Shown: positions 17,834-28,060, counted from the first letter of the stretch. The stretch: DNA of 36,934 nucleotides from Bacteroidia bacterium (GCA_030432655.1 JAUILA010000037.1:1-36934); one strand, 5' to 3'. Numbers and translations are program-made. Notes: generated by a model not told the origin, from the sequence alone.

Positions 17834-18883
17834 GTGAATAAGCGAGAAGTCTGGAATTTTCTTAAAGAAACCCTGTTAATAGGCCTGGTTGGATTTCCAA
17901 TCGGCCTGTTAATGTGTACGGATTGTATTGAGAGCCTGGAGCTGATCCTTAAGGCGGGCAGTATTTCGTCGGTGATATGGATTTTCATGTGGCAGGGAAA
18001 CGGGCTTCTCTCTAATTTTATCAGCACAAAAATTCCCTGGATGGAAAACCCCGAAAAGCGCCTGGCATGGGGCGTGGCGGGGATTCTCCTTTATACTCCC
18101 CTCGCCATGCTTTTTTTGAATTATTTATTTCAGTGGATCTGGGGGGTGAATATGGGAATGACGAATTCATTCCGGAGTTTCCTGGGCACAGCAGGTGTGG
18201 CCGTCGGTATTACGGTGGTCATTTCCCTGTTCTTTAATGCCAGGGAGTTTTTTCTGTCATGGAGACAAACTTCCGTTAATGCCGAAAAGATCAAACAGGA
18301 ATCCCTCAGATCACAGTTTGAAGCATTGAAAGCCCAGATCAATCCGCATTTCCTCTTCAACAGCCTGAATACCTTAAGCAGTCTTGTTTACACCGATGCC
18401 GATCAGTCGGCCAGGTTTATTAAGCAATTGTCCAAAGTATATCGTTACCTGCTGGATAATCAGTTCCGGGAGGTGACGGATATCTCTGAGGAGATCAGTT
18501 TTGTAAACTCCTATATCTATCTGCAAAAAATCCGGTTCGGTGATAACCTCAGTATTGACTTCAACTTATCAAAGACCGAAGGGATTGTAGTGCCGCCCCT
18601 CTCGATTCAAACCCTGATTGAAAATGCAATAAAGCATAATGAAATCAGTAGCGAATATCCTCTAAGTATAGAAATCACCGACGCTGACGGTTATATTGAG
18701 GTGAAGAATAAAATCCGGATTAAAAACCGCCCGGTCACAGATTCACCACAGATTGGCCTGAAGAATCTGGAAGCAAGGATACAATTGCTGACGGACAAGA
18801 AATTGATTGTAGGTAAAAATCACGAAACGTTTACAGTAAAAGTCCCCATTATTACCAGATCGTATGAAAGTAGTCATTCTTGA
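17834..18883 (+). CDS. LytS-type sensor histidine kinase (His_kinase family)
   Basis: 349 residues with about four membrane helices in the first 150 residues, a short coiled linker (about 150-165), then the PF06580-type core. The H-box is INPHFLFN with phospho-acceptor His172, the N-box is ENAIKHN at 263-269, and the G-box is reduced to IGLKNLEAR, as is normal for this family. The start is GTG at 17834: the next in-frame ATG lies inside the first helix. It overlaps the response-regulator gene by 20 nt, so the two are a coupled two-component pair. No separate periplasmic sensor domain is visible, which suggests sensing in or at the membrane. Confidence 0.93.
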   Translation: MNKREVWNFLKETLLIGLVGFPIGLLMCTDCIESLELILKAGSISSVIWIFMWQGNGLLSNFISTKIPWMENPEKRLAWGVAGILLYTPLAMLFLNYLFQWIWGVNMGMTNSFRSFLGTAGVAVGITVVISLFFNAREFFLSWRQTSVNAEKIKQESLRSQFEALKAQINPHFLFNSLNTLSSLVYTDADQSARFIKQLSKVYRYLLDNQFREVTDISEEISFVNSYIYLQKIRFGDNLSIDFNLSKTEGIVVPPLSIQTLIENAIKHNEISSEYPLSIEITDADGYIEVKNKIRIKNRPVTDSPQIGLKNLEARIQLLTDKKLIVGKNHETFTVKVPIITRSYESSHS

Positions 18884-19619
18884 GGACGAAAAACCTGCAT
18901 CAGATCACCTGGGTAATATTCTGAAGAGCCTGGATACAGACATTGAAATCTGTGCGGTGCTCGATTCGGTGAAATCCGGGATTGTCTGGTTTCTGAAGAA
19001 TGAGGAGCCGGACCTTGTTTTCATGGATATTCAGCTGGGAGATGGGTTGAGCTTTGAAGTACTGGAAGTAGTGTCGCTTGAATGTCCGATCGTGTTTACT
19101 ACTGCATTCGATGAATATGCCTTACAGGCGTTCAAGGTGAATAGCGTGGATTATATTCTGAAGCCGGTGGAAAAAGAGGACATCAGTAATGCGTTAAAGA
19201 AAATCAATACGTTGTCAAAATCGGGGTTGGCCGGACAGAAGGAAGGAATCCATAGTGCCGGGAGAATGATTTCGAGGACGTACAAGGAAAGGTTTATTGT
19301 AAAGCTGGGAGAGCATATCCATTCCCTGGAGACGAATAAAATCCTTTATTTCTATTCAATGCACAAGGCGACCTATGCGATGTACCAGGATGCGTATAAG
19401 TACCTGCTGGACTTATCGCTGGACCAGGTGATGGAGGCGATTGATCCGGACAGGTTTTTCCGGATTAACAGAAAGTACATTGTTTCCTTTGAAGCGATTC
19501 TGGAAATAGTACAGTTCAGCAACAGTCGTTTACGAATCCGCTTAAATCATTCTGATGATAAGGAAATAATCGTTAGCCGGGAACGGGTTCAGGAGTTTAA
19601 GAGCTGGTTGGATAAGTAG
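18864..19619 (+). CDS. LytTR family response regulator
   Basis: 251 residues. The receiver domain (1-115) has acidic residues at 7-9, phospho-acceptor Asp55 (FMDIQ), Thr80 and Lys100 (YILKP). The LytTR DNA-binding domain covers about 145-250 (FIVKLGEHIHSLETNKILYF and the closing SRERVQEFKSWL). It is the partner of the LytS kinase whose gene it overlaps by 20 nt. It is the last gene before a strong intrinsic terminator. Its target promoters are not evident; the receptor operon just upstream is the first candidate. Confidence 0.95.
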   Translation: MKVVILEDEKPASDHLGNILKSLDTDIEICAVLDSVKSGIVWFLKNEEPDLVFMDIQLGDGLSFEVLEVVSLECPIVFTTAFDEYALQAFKVNSVDYILKPVEKEDISNALKKINTLSKSGLAGQKEGIHSAGRMISRTYKERFIVKLGEHIHSLETNKILYFYSMHKATYAMYQDAYKYLLDLSLDQVMEAIDPDRFFRINRKYIVSFEAILEIVQFSNSRLRIRLNHSDDKEIIVSRERVQEFKSWLDK

Positions 19620-19629
19620 CATTAAAAAA

Positions 19630-19655
19630 CCCCGCACGATTGCGGGGCTTTAAAA
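19630..19655. terminator. Intrinsic terminator after the LytTR gene
   Basis: CCCCGCA (19630-19636), loop CGAT, TGCGGGG (19641-19647), followed by CTTTAAAA and preceded by AAAAAA. The perfect 7-bp GC stem lies 10 nt after the LytTR stop. The A run on the left makes it usable from the right as well, for the minus-strand outer-membrane protein gene at 19788. Confidence 0.85.
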
Positions 19656-19787
19656 GTATATAGTGTTAGGTGCCAAGTGTTCAAAACTGGCAGGTGTAAT
19701 ATCAATTATAAGTGTCAGGTATACAAACGATTAGGGTGTGTTTTAAGTTGAACCGACTTAATGCGTACCTGAACTGACTGATCTTCA

Positions 19788-20501
19788 TTAATTTCCTTCT
19801 GATTCAATAAATGGAAAGGAAACAATCACCTGGAAATAATTATTCAGTAGTTTATCTGTATTCAGCTCTTTTGCGATATTCACAAACCCCGGGGTCCAGC
19901 GGGCTTTCAGGTCAATGCCTTTACCGCCCCTGGAGTTGATCATATGATATCCAACCTCCACCGGAAATGAAAAATCGTACCATTCAGTCTGATCTTTCAG
20001 ATTTTTATCAAATTCGATGAATGATTGATCAGAAATGACTGTTGCCTCCGTTTTTAGAATTGCCTGGGTCCGGAAACTTATCTGCGGACCTGCTCCGACA
20101 AAGAACCGGTCTGTTACCTCATAACGAACCAGCAGGGGGATGTCGATATAGTTCAGGATCAGCCTGGAGTCCAGTTCTTCGAGCTCTGCCTCCAGTTCAG
20201 GTTGCAAGGGAAGAAAAGATTCGAATCCTTTTTCACCACGTTTCGTCAGCGGTTTAAATTCCGGAACAAAAGCCCATTTCTCATTTATTTTTATGTACGT
20301 GCCCAATCCAAAGTGAGGACCCAACATGGTTTTGCCATTCAGGTCTGTCAGATTGGAAATATTAACCCCGCCTTCAATCGCAAAATGAAAGTTTTCGGTA
20401 GCGGCTTTTTCTCCAAACAATAACACCAGTAGTGCAGCCTGAGACTTTGCATACGTGGTGACAGTTACTAACAGTAGAATCGACAGGACTGATTTTCTCA
20501 T
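19788..20501 (-). CDS. PorT-like outer-membrane beta-barrel protein
   Basis: 237 residues from the preferred ATG at 20501 (MRKSVLSILLL), which opens a clean signal peptide ending near AKSQ. An in-frame upstream ATG-like start at 20534 would put 11 polar residues before it. The body alternates hydrophobic and polar residues as in the 8-10 stranded beta-barrel family of Bacteroidota (FHFAIEGGVNISNLTDL, LGTYIKINEKWAFVPEF, VRYEVTDRFFVGAGPQ). It lies just after the broken outer-membrane gene at 20525-21540 and probably shares its transcript. The function of these small barrels is mostly unknown. Confidence 0.85.
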   Translation of the reverse strand: MRKSVLSILLLVTVTTYAKSQAALLVLLFGEKAATENFHFAIEGGVNISNLTDLNGKTMLGPHFGLGTYIKINEKWAFVPEFKPLTKRGEKGFESFLPLQPELEAELEELDSRLILNYIDIPLLVRYEVTDRFFVGAGPQISFRTQAILKTEATVISDQSFIEFDKNLKDQTEWYDFSFPVEVGYHMINSRGGKGIDLKARWTPGFVNIAKELNTDKLLNNYFQVIVSFPFIESEGN

Positions 20502-20524
20502 TGAATTGTTGTTTAGGGACAGCC

Positions 20525-21540
20525 TTACAGCCAATTGAACCGATAGTTAAGATTTAACAGGAACTGGCTTCTTTTCCCGAATACCCCGAGTTCGGATCGC
20601 AGCATCCAGTGTTTATTGAATTGATACTGAGCTCCAAGAATAATATTAAAAGGAGCACTCACTTTTTTATCCAGCTTGTAGTTAATGATGGCATTTTCCG
20701 GATCGATTCCCTGGGAAATATCTTCCAGTTTATCAATTATCTGGTTGGCAACCAGGCGCTGCCCCGGGGGTAATGTATCCGCCCAGTTGCGTAAATTATC
20801 AATGGTCATTCCACTTCCTGCATTTGGGAAAATGTCTGTCAGCGGTATGCTTCCTTCCGTGTCGTTTTGAATTGTTTGATAGAACACACCCACCCAAACG
20901 GAAAGGGCGCGCTGCGGATGCGTGGCATCCATAATTGAATGTCCCACCCGAAGGCTGCTGTTGAAAGCGGGCACAGGTTCGACTACTACTTCAACATCGG
21001 CCCAGTTATAATTATTGTCCCAGGCGATCCAGACAGGTCCGACACCACCGGCGAGCGTCGCGCCAATACCATAGGAGCCTACTCCGAATTCCTGAACGGT
21101 TTCTAATCCGATAGGTTCGGTCAGGTTGACTTCAGTCTGGGTAGTGCCGCCACCCAGTATGGCATAGACATTCAGGAACGGGAGAAGCCAGACATCCGGG
21201 CGAAAAGTGTAGGCATTCGTAGTGGCGATGGTCGGACCGAACTCGATGAAGTTGCTGAAATCAGCCAGTTCACCGTCATTAAATCCAATCAGCGTTTTTT
21301 CAATGGTGATTTCCTGTCTCTGTGTGAAGTAGATAAGACTGGCGCCCAGGGAGAAGGGAGGTCGTACCCGCGTTTATAGGCTTGCTTTCCCAGGTACGGC
21401 AATTTAAACGAATAGTCCATTTGCATAAGGGAGTCATAATACTGTTTGTAGGCAGGATTATTCGATTTACCATATCCTTGTGAGAAGGTGATACTGGTAC
21501 TTGAGACTATAAAAAGCAGGACGAGGAGGACTGAACGCAT
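20525..21540 (-). pseudogene. Frameshifted outer-membrane protein gene
   Basis: The N-terminal part (from 21540, MRSVLLVLLFIVSSTSITFS) has a signal peptide and reads in one frame to GYDLP. From 21355 the clear continuation is in another frame: FSLGASLIYFTQRQEITIEK and on to the stop at 20525, with no further break. Restoring one base at about 21355/21356 joins them to a protein of about 339 residues, so a 1-nt loss in a C-rich stretch is the simplest explanation. Without it, translation stops after about 83 residues. The C-terminal half is beta-rich and ends in LRSELGVFGKRSQFLLNLNY, typical of an outer-membrane barrel. A -7-like TACTTTCG (21581-21574) supports the ATG at 21540. It could also be a sequencing error. 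Confidence 0.75.
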
Positions 21541-21780
21541 CAGAGACAGGTTATACTTTACCATTCTTTAATCCGAAAGTAATGATAATCAGGTAATTAT
21601 TTGATTGATCTTCCGACAGTTCGAATTTTTGTTGGATGTAGAGCAGAAAGGGGGCTAAGAAAGGACAGAGTATTGAATAATTTCGGCTATTTTAACTGAT
21701 TACTTATTGCTGCCGGGTATTTTGACAATCAGACGCTCGTTAAGCAATGCATAAGGTGGTCCGTCCCTGAATATTATTTG

Positions 21781-24118
21781 ATGCTTCAACATTACTTCAA
21801 ACTTGCCGGCAGGGTTCTGATTAAAAATAAGTATTACAGTTTTATCAATATGTTCGGCCTGGTGTTCGGAATGGTTTCGGCACTGATGATAGCTAAATAT
21901 ATCGGGGGTTCCCTGGTCTACGACAACTTTCATTCCAATAAAGAAAGCATTTATTCAGTCACCCAGGAAGAAGTTGTGAATGGAGAATCACAAAGGAAAG
22001 GGAATTCAACCTATTCCGGTGTTGGCGAATTACTCAGCCAATTCCCGGAAGTAATTAATTATTCACGATATGCCTACCAGGTCGGCTCCCAGATTACAGC
22101 CAATGATGAATCCGGTTCGAAAACCTCTTTTTTTGAGAATAAAATATTCGCTGTTGACTCTGGCTTCCTGAAGATTCTCACTTTTCCATTACGCCATGGA
22201 TATAAGGAATCGGCTTTATCAAAACCAAATTCGATCGTCTTAACCAGCTCTGCCTCCCGGCGTTATTTCGGTGACAGAAATCCGGTGGGGGAGGTGGTAA
22301 CTATCCGGGTTCCCTGGGGACAGGAAACAGAATACGAAGTTACCGGTGTTGCAGAAGACCTTCCCGGGCGATCCCAATTTGAATTTGATTTTCTAATAAC
22401 ACGGAGCACACCTGACCCTGATGAATTCTGGATTGTTCCGGATTGTTCAATCTTTCTTCTGCTTAAGGATCAGACAAATAGTAATGAACTGGCGGGAAAG
22501 CTAACAACCGGGGTGAACCAGGAGCCCCGGTTGAAGGAAGTCAGCCGTAAGGTACGTATCTCGCTGGATTCAATGTCAACAGTTACGTTGTCAGACACAG
22601 AGTATCTGTTAATTGCCCTGGGAATATTTATCATCATTATTTCCTGGGTAAACTATATCAACCAGGTGATTGCACAGTCTTACTGGAGAATGAAAGAAAT
22701 CGGCATTCTACGGGTTATGGGTGCTACACATTCCAATCTGCCTGGGATCAATGCTGATCGTCGGGATTATTTATCGGCTTATTGAACCCTTCTTGTCCAC
22801 TTTTACCGATGGTCATATTTTGCCGTTGTTCGGCGACCCTACACTGATCAACAACCTTTTTCTGATTATTTTTTGTTTGGGAACCATCCTTGCCGCCTCA
22901 ATCCCTGCCATCATTCTGTTTTCTGCCGATTTTGGTAAGACTCTTCGCAGTGGAAACAGCAAACCCATAGGAAGTGTCGGCTTACGGCATGCACTGGTTG
23001 TCCTGCAATTTTCCATTTCTACGATCTTGTTGATCAGTATTTTCGTTATTTCCGATCAGCTGGAATACATGGACGACAAAGATAAGGGCATTGTTCTGGA
23101 CGATGTGTTGATTGTTCAGGCTCCTATTGTTGCAGGAACCTCCTGGGATGAAAAGCGGAAATCAGTGGAACTGTTCAAGCAAAGATGTGAGGAGCTGCCA
23201 TTCATTCTCCGGACAGCCTCCTCAACAACGGTACCGGGTGAGGAATACAGGCAGGAAACCTACCTGAGCCTTCAGGGGAATACGACCAGGACCATGGTCC
23301 ATCAGAATGGAGTGGACGATCAATTCTTTGACCTCTATGATGTCGAATTTAAAGCCGGTCAAAATTTCATCCATGATGCAGATTGGAAAAACAGGAACAG
23401 TATCATTATAAACGAATCAGCGGCACAAGCATTGGGTATTGTTGATTTTGAGCAAATGATTAAAATTCTTGATCATGAATCGAATGAATTATATGATCTC
23501 GTAGGTATTGTCAGGGACTACCATCAGACTTCCCTGAAGTACAGGATGCGGCCTATAGCCTTCAAGTTTAATATTGTGCGAGGACACTTTTCTCTGAAAA
23601 TCGACGAGGAAAAATTTGATGAAAAGGATAACCTAAGTGCGATCAATAAGTTTTGGGAGCAGACATATCCGGATGCTTCCTTTGACTATTATTACCTTAC
23701 TGAGAAATTTGCCTCACAGGATAAGGAAGAGCGTTATTTCGGACAGTTGTTTAACTATTTTACCATCCTCTCCATTATTATTTCATGCCTGGGTCTCTTA
23801 GGGCTGTCACTCCTTATATCAACGAAAAGACAGCGGGAAATCGGGGTGAGAAAGGTATTCGGGGCTTCATCGCTAAATATTTTGTTGACTTTTCTGAAAG
23901 GATATTTGGCTCCGCTTTCAATCGCATTGCTTACAGGGACCCCACTGGCTATATTTCTTGTTAACCGATGGCTGGAGAACTTTGCGTACCGGGTGGAAAT
24001 CGGAATAGGTTTAGTGACGTTCGCATGGCTGTGGCTGATAGTAATTTTTTTATTTACCGTAGCTTACCACACTATTAAGTCTTCGTTGGAAAATCCTGTT
24101 CGCATTTTGAGAGATTAA
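21781..24118 (+). pseudogene. Frameshifted MacB/FtsX-type ABC permease
   Basis: Both halves of a typical approximately 790-residue Bacteroidota permease are present in two frames. The first (from ATG 21781, MLQHYFKLAGRVLIKNKYYS) has helix 1, a periplasmic MacB_PCD-like domain and the start of the first FtsX domain (MKEIGILRVMGATHSNL). The second frame takes over near 22741 (LGSMLIVGIIYRLIEPFL) and runs through a second MacB_PCD-like domain and the FtsX end (REIGVRKVFGASSLNILLTF) to 24118. A shift of one base at about 22741 joins them. The join segment also seems about 15 residues shorter than in relatives, so a small deletion may be the cause. No ATPase gene is adjacent. Sequencing error cannot be excluded. 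Confidence 0.8.
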
Positions 24119-24228
24119 GATGGAGTGTTACCGCCACTCGAATCAACATGTATTTGCGGATAACTGAACCTCGGGCTGCGTCTACAAACAAACTCAATTT
24201 TACCATGTTATTACCTGAAAGCATTACT

Positions 24229-26394
24229 ATGGCAAGTATAGTTGACACTACGTTTCAGGAACAAGTCCAAGAACACTTATATGGAGAAGCCACTCAAAAT
24301 GAGGATTTCCGGGTTTTAAATGAGTCGGACACATTTGCCATTTTTGATTCCTATGGACATATAAATACCAATCGTCCAGACATTCAGGGGATTTATTATG
24401 CGGGAACCAGATATATCAGTCGCATGATTACCTCGATAGACCAACAGGCATTTGTTAAACTTAGTTCTTCAATAAGGGAAAAAAACGATCTCCTGGTGGT
24501 AGACCTGACAAACCCTACTCTCGAAAACGGAAATTTTATTCAGGGTACCGTGCATGTCAAACGTTCTGTTTTTGTCCGGAACGGAGCCTGTTTTTCGAAA
24601 TTTATATTTTATAATTTCGGACAGGAGAATGTTACCTTCAAATTTGATTTCAAACTGGAAGCGGATTTCAGAGACATTTTTGAATTGCGAGGGATGAATC
24701 GAAAGCGAAGAGGGGTTGTTCATGATGCTGAAAATATTAATAACCGATTACATCTGAAGTATACAGGTCTTGATGACGTTATCAGAAGTACGATCGTAGA
24801 AAGCCTGCCGGCCCCTGATGAGATTAATGTCGATGGTATAATGCATCATATTGCGCTGGATGCAGGTGATACCCGACAAATCACCATTAACATACATTTT
24901 ACTGATAATATAGGGGAGGCATCTTTTTCCGCTTATGAAGAAGCTTTAAGCCTTATGGAGCGTGATTTGCAAAAGGAGTCCAATCTTTTTGCTGGGGTCT
25001 ATACATCTAATGAACAATTCACACATTGGTTGAATCGCTCCAAAACTGATTTAATATCGCTTTTAGCATATACGGAGCACGGTATTTATCCTTATGCTGG
25101 TGTCCCCTGGTATAATACTGCCTTCGGAAGGGATGGGATTATTACAGCTTATGAAACATTGTGGATTGCTCCTGAAATAGCAAAAAATACGCTGCTATTT
25201 CTGTCTGCGACACAAGCAAGAACTACTGACCCGGCCCGTGATGCGGAACCGGGTAAAATTTTTCATGAAATACGCACGGGAGAAATGGCTAATATGGGTG
25301 AAATTCCTTTCGACAAGTATTATGGTACTATCGATGCCACCCCATTATACCTTTTTTTGGCAGGGGCATACTACGAGCGCACCGGTGATAGGGAATTGTG
25401 TGGCGCCATTTGGGAAAATATTGAGCTTGCTCTTGAGTGGATCCCTAAATATGGTGACCTGGATGGTGATGGATTTCTTGAATATAAGCACAAGGCCGAA
25501 AATGGACTAACCAATCAGGGATGGAAAGACAGTTTTGATTCCATTTCATATGAATCGGGCGAACTTGCCAATGAACCTATAGCATTGGTGGAAGTTCAGG
25601 CATATGTTTATGGGGCCTATTGTAAAATTGCCAGGATAGCCAGAGATTTTAATAAAGTTGACCTGGCAGAGGAACTTGATCAGCGGGCTCTTGAGCTCAA
25701 GACAAAATTCAATGCCTCGTTTTGGGACGATGAGTTGAAATGCTACGTTATTGCCCTTGATGCAGAGAAAAAACCATGTCGCGTTGTTAGCTCCAATGCG
25801 GGTCATTGTTTGATGACCGGAATTGTACCTGAGAAGTATAAACGCCCTCTTATTAGTACTTTAATGAATGACGCCATGTTTAATGGCTGGGGCATCCGGA
25901 CATTGTCTTCAGAGGCGAAAAGATACAATCCTATGAGTTATCACAATGGCTCAGTCTGGCCGCACGATGTTGCACTGATTATGGATGGTATGGCTAATTG
26001 TGGTCACAAGGAAGAGGCACTTAAACTATTGGGCGGACTGTTTGATGCGAGCATGTTTATCGATTTGCAGAGAATGCCAGAATTATTTTGTGGATTCCCG
26101 AAGCGCAAAGGAGAAGGCCCCACCAATTACCCGGTAGCGTGCTCTCCACAGGCTTGGTCGGTAGGGGCCGTCTTTTTAATGCTTAAAGCCTGTCTGCAGA
26201 TAGAAATAGATGCAATCAAAAGAACAATAAAATTTCATCAAACCATATTACCTGAATACCTGCAGTTTGTTCAATTAAAAAATTTGTGTACTCCTGATGG
26301 TAATGTTGATCTAACGATTACCCGATATGAACAGGACATCGGAGTCAATGTCATTAATAAACCAATAAACTGGTCGGTAATAGTGGAGAAGTAA
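24229..26394 (+). CDS. Glycogen-debranching-type enzyme (amylo-alpha-1,6-glucosidase family)
   Basis: 721 residues from the preferred ATG at 24229; in-frame ATGs at 24148 and 24205 would add 27 or 8 residues. The first 230 residues match the N-terminal beta domain of bacterial debranching enzymes (EDFRVLNESDTFAIFDSYGH). The rest is an (alpha/alpha)6-barrel with the family motif YAGVPWYNTAFGRDG (289-303) and SYHNGSVWPHDVALI near residue 570. No signal peptide is seen, so it should be cytosolic and act on alpha-1,6 branches of glycogen or a related glucan. It is followed after 166 nt by a GT4 glycosyltransferase gene. Such pairs are frequent in stress or reserve-polysaccharide islands of Bacteroidota. 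Confidence 0.88.
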   Translation: MASIVDTTFQEQVQEHLYGEATQNEDFRVLNESDTFAIFDSYGHINTNRPDIQGIYYAGTRYISRMITSIDQQAFVKLSSSIREKNDLLVVDLTNPTLENGNFIQGTVHVKRSVFVRNGACFSKFIFYNFGQENVTFKFDFKLEADFRDIFELRGMNRKRRGVVHDAENINNRLHLKYTGLDDVIRSTIVESLPAPDEINVDGIMHHIALDAGDTRQITINIHFTDNIGEASFSAYEEALSLMERDLQKESNLFAGVYTSNEQFTHWLNRSKTDLISLLAYTEHGIYPYAGVPWYNTAFGRDGIITAYETLWIAPEIAKNTLLFLSATQARTTDPARDAEPGKIFHEIRTGEMANMGEIPFDKYYGTIDATPLYLFLAGAYYERTGDRELCGAIWENIELALEWIPKYGDLDGDGFLEYKHKAENGLTNQGWKDSFDSISYESGELANEPIALVEVQAYVYGAYCKIARIARDFNKVDLAEELDQRALELKTKFNASFWDDELKCYVIALDAEKKPCRVVSSNAGHCLMTGIVPEKYKRPLISTLMNDAMFNGWGIRTLSSEAKRYNPMSYHNGSVWPHDVALIMDGMANCGHKEEALKLLGGLFDASMFIDLQRMPELFCGFPKRKGEGPTNYPVACSPQAWSVGAVFLMLKACLQIEIDAIKRTIKFHQTILPEYLQFVQLKNLCTPDGNVDLTITRYEQDIGVNVINKPINWSVIVEK

Positions 26395-26560
26395 CTGTGG
26401 AATATTGGATTAGGTTGGGGAATTGTACGGACAGTTATTCCTGTCTTCTATTTCAATAGTTTACTAATAATCTACTCAATTGGCGGTTATTAATGTTTAT
26501 ATGGTCCTGACTAGTAAAGTGGCATAGAAATTTCACTGGCAGTAATTAAAATACTCTGCC

Positions 26561-27646
26561 ATGAAAATAGCCCAAATATCTCCTTTGTATGAATCCGTAC
26601 CGCCGAAGATGTACGGTGGGACGGAAAGGGTTGTCTCTTACCTGACTGAAGCGCTTATGAAGTTAGGGCATGATGTCACTTTGTTTGCTTCAGGAGATTC
26701 CACTACATCAGCTAAGCTGATTCCTGTTTGTAAGAAATCCCTTCGTCTGGATACTCATTGTACCGATCAACTTGCCTATCATTTCATTCAGCTGCAGCAG
26801 GTAATTGAACGTATTCATGAATTTGACTTCATCCATTTTCATACCGACTATTTGCATTTTCCATTTAGTCAGCAACTTAATATACCTTTTGCTACCACCT
26901 TACACGGAAGATTGAATATCGAAGAGCTACGGTTGGTTTACGAAACGTTTCCGACTCAATCGGTTATATCGATTTCAAACAGTCAGCGTTCACCTCTTCC
27001 TCAAATTAACTGGGTAGAGAATGTGTATCATGGCCTCCCGGGGGATTTGTTTCATATGGGGTCGGGGAAGGGCGGATACCTTGCTTTTCTGGGTCGGATT
27101 TCTCCTGAGAAGCGGCTTGATCGGGCTATCAGAATGGCTGTTTCTTCCGGTAAGCGATTGAAGATTGCGGCAAAAATTGATAAAGCCGATGTCGATTATT
27201 TTGAGCGTGAGATTAAGAGCCTGCTGAAACAACCTGGGATCGAATTTATAGGCGAAATAAACGATTCAGAGAAACAGGAATTTCTTGGTAATGCAGAAGC
27301 GTTACTTTTTCCCATCGATTGGCCGGAACCATTCGGATTGGTGATGATTGAGGCGATGGCCTGTGGTACCCCGGTAATCGCTTTTAAAAACGGATCTGTT
27401 CCGGAAGTAATGTGCGATGGCATCACAGGCAATATAGTCTCAAATGAAATAGAAGGAACCCAGGCGATCTCCCATATATCCAAATTTGACCGCAAATTAA
27501 TCCGGCAATATTTTGAATCGAATTTCACAGCAGAGAGGATGGCCAGGGATTATATCAGCATTTATGAAAATATGATTTCCCAAAACACCGTTGCCCTTCA
27601 GTCGCAAAAAAATAAAATATCTGTATCCTATTCTTCCCTTAAATAA
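26561..27646 (+). CDS. Glycosyltransferase family 4 (GT-B)
   Basis: 361 residues with the two Rossmann-like domains of GT-B enzymes. The N-terminal domain starts MKIAQISPLYESVPP and has YGGTERVV, a common acceptor-side motif of GT4. The C-terminal domain begins at YLAFLGRISPEKRLDRA and contains the EX7E nucleotide-sugar motif (Glu256 to Glu264, EPFGLVMIEAMACGTPV). No membrane segment is visible. It is the first gene of a packed unit: the response regulator starts 6 nt after its stop. The nearby debranching enzyme suggests a glucan or trehalose-like product, but donor and acceptor cannot be read from sequence. Confidence 0.92.
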   Translation: MKIAQISPLYESVPPKMYGGTERVVSYLTEALMKLGHDVTLFASGDSTTSAKLIPVCKKSLRLDTHCTDQLAYHFIQLQQVIERIHEFDFIHFHTDYLHFPFSQQLNIPFATTLHGRLNIEELRLVYETFPTQSVISISNSQRSPLPQINWVENVYHGLPGDLFHMGSGKGGYLAFLGRISPEKRLDRAIRMAVSSGKRLKIAAKIDKADVDYFEREIKSLLKQPGIEFIGEINDSEKQEFLGNAEALLFPIDWPEPFGLVMIEAMACGTPVIAFKNGSVPEVMCDGITGNIVSNEIEGTQAISHISKFDRKLIRQYFESNFTAERMARDYISIYENMISQNTVALQSQKNKISVSYSSLK

Positions 27647-27652
27647 TAAAAG

Positions 27653-28060
27653 ATGAAGGCCACCACCCAACCTAAAATACTTATTTGCGATGATGAAATA
27701 GATATTCTGGATTTATGTCATACTATTTTACATGCCAGATATAATCTCGTATTGGTTAATCAGTGCAAGAAAATCATAGATACAATTTCAAAATTTACGC
27801 CGGATATTATTTTCATGGATTTATGGTTCAGTGAAGAACGCGGTGAGGACGTGATTGCATTAATCAAAAATTACCGGCAATTCAATAAGCTTCCCATCAT
27901 CTTATTCTCCGCCCGCGAAAATTTAGAAGAGCTTTCAAAGGAGTTGGGTGTTTCTGGTTATTTGAATAAGCCTTTTACCGGGAAGGAGCTTCATAAAAAA
28001 ATAGAAGTTACCCTGAATAAATTCAATTACACGGCAATCGACCAATATCCTGAAAAGTGA
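27653..28060 (+). CDS. Single-domain response regulator (receiver only)
   Basis: 135 residues, only a CheY-like receiver domain. Asp13/Asp14 (ICDDE), phospho-acceptor Asp56 (FMDLW), Ser87 (LFSAR) and Lys106 (LNKPF) are all present, so phosphorylation is possible. There is no output domain and no kinase gene beside it. It starts 6 nt after the GT4 gene, and its TGA is directly followed by a GTG that opens the SbnA-like reading frame, so it is part of that operon. Such receivers act by protein contact or as phosphate relays. A role in controlling the neighbouring enzymes is possible but not shown. Confidence 0.93.
   Translation: MKATTQPKILICDDEIDILDLCHTILHARYNLVLVNQCKKIIDTISKFTPDIIFMDLWFSEERGEDVIALIKNYRQFNKLPIILFSARENLEELSKELGVSGYLNKPFTGKELHKKIEVTLNKFNYTAIDQYPEK

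Noticed and set aside
19743-19761. Inverted repeat TTAAGT/ACTTAA between the terminator and the outer-membrane protein gene
   Set aside because: Short, AT-rich and without context; expected by chance.
26430-26445. Small hairpin GACAG/CTGTC after the debranching enzyme gene
   Set aside because: Five base pairs and a weak T-rich tail; too weak to call a terminator.
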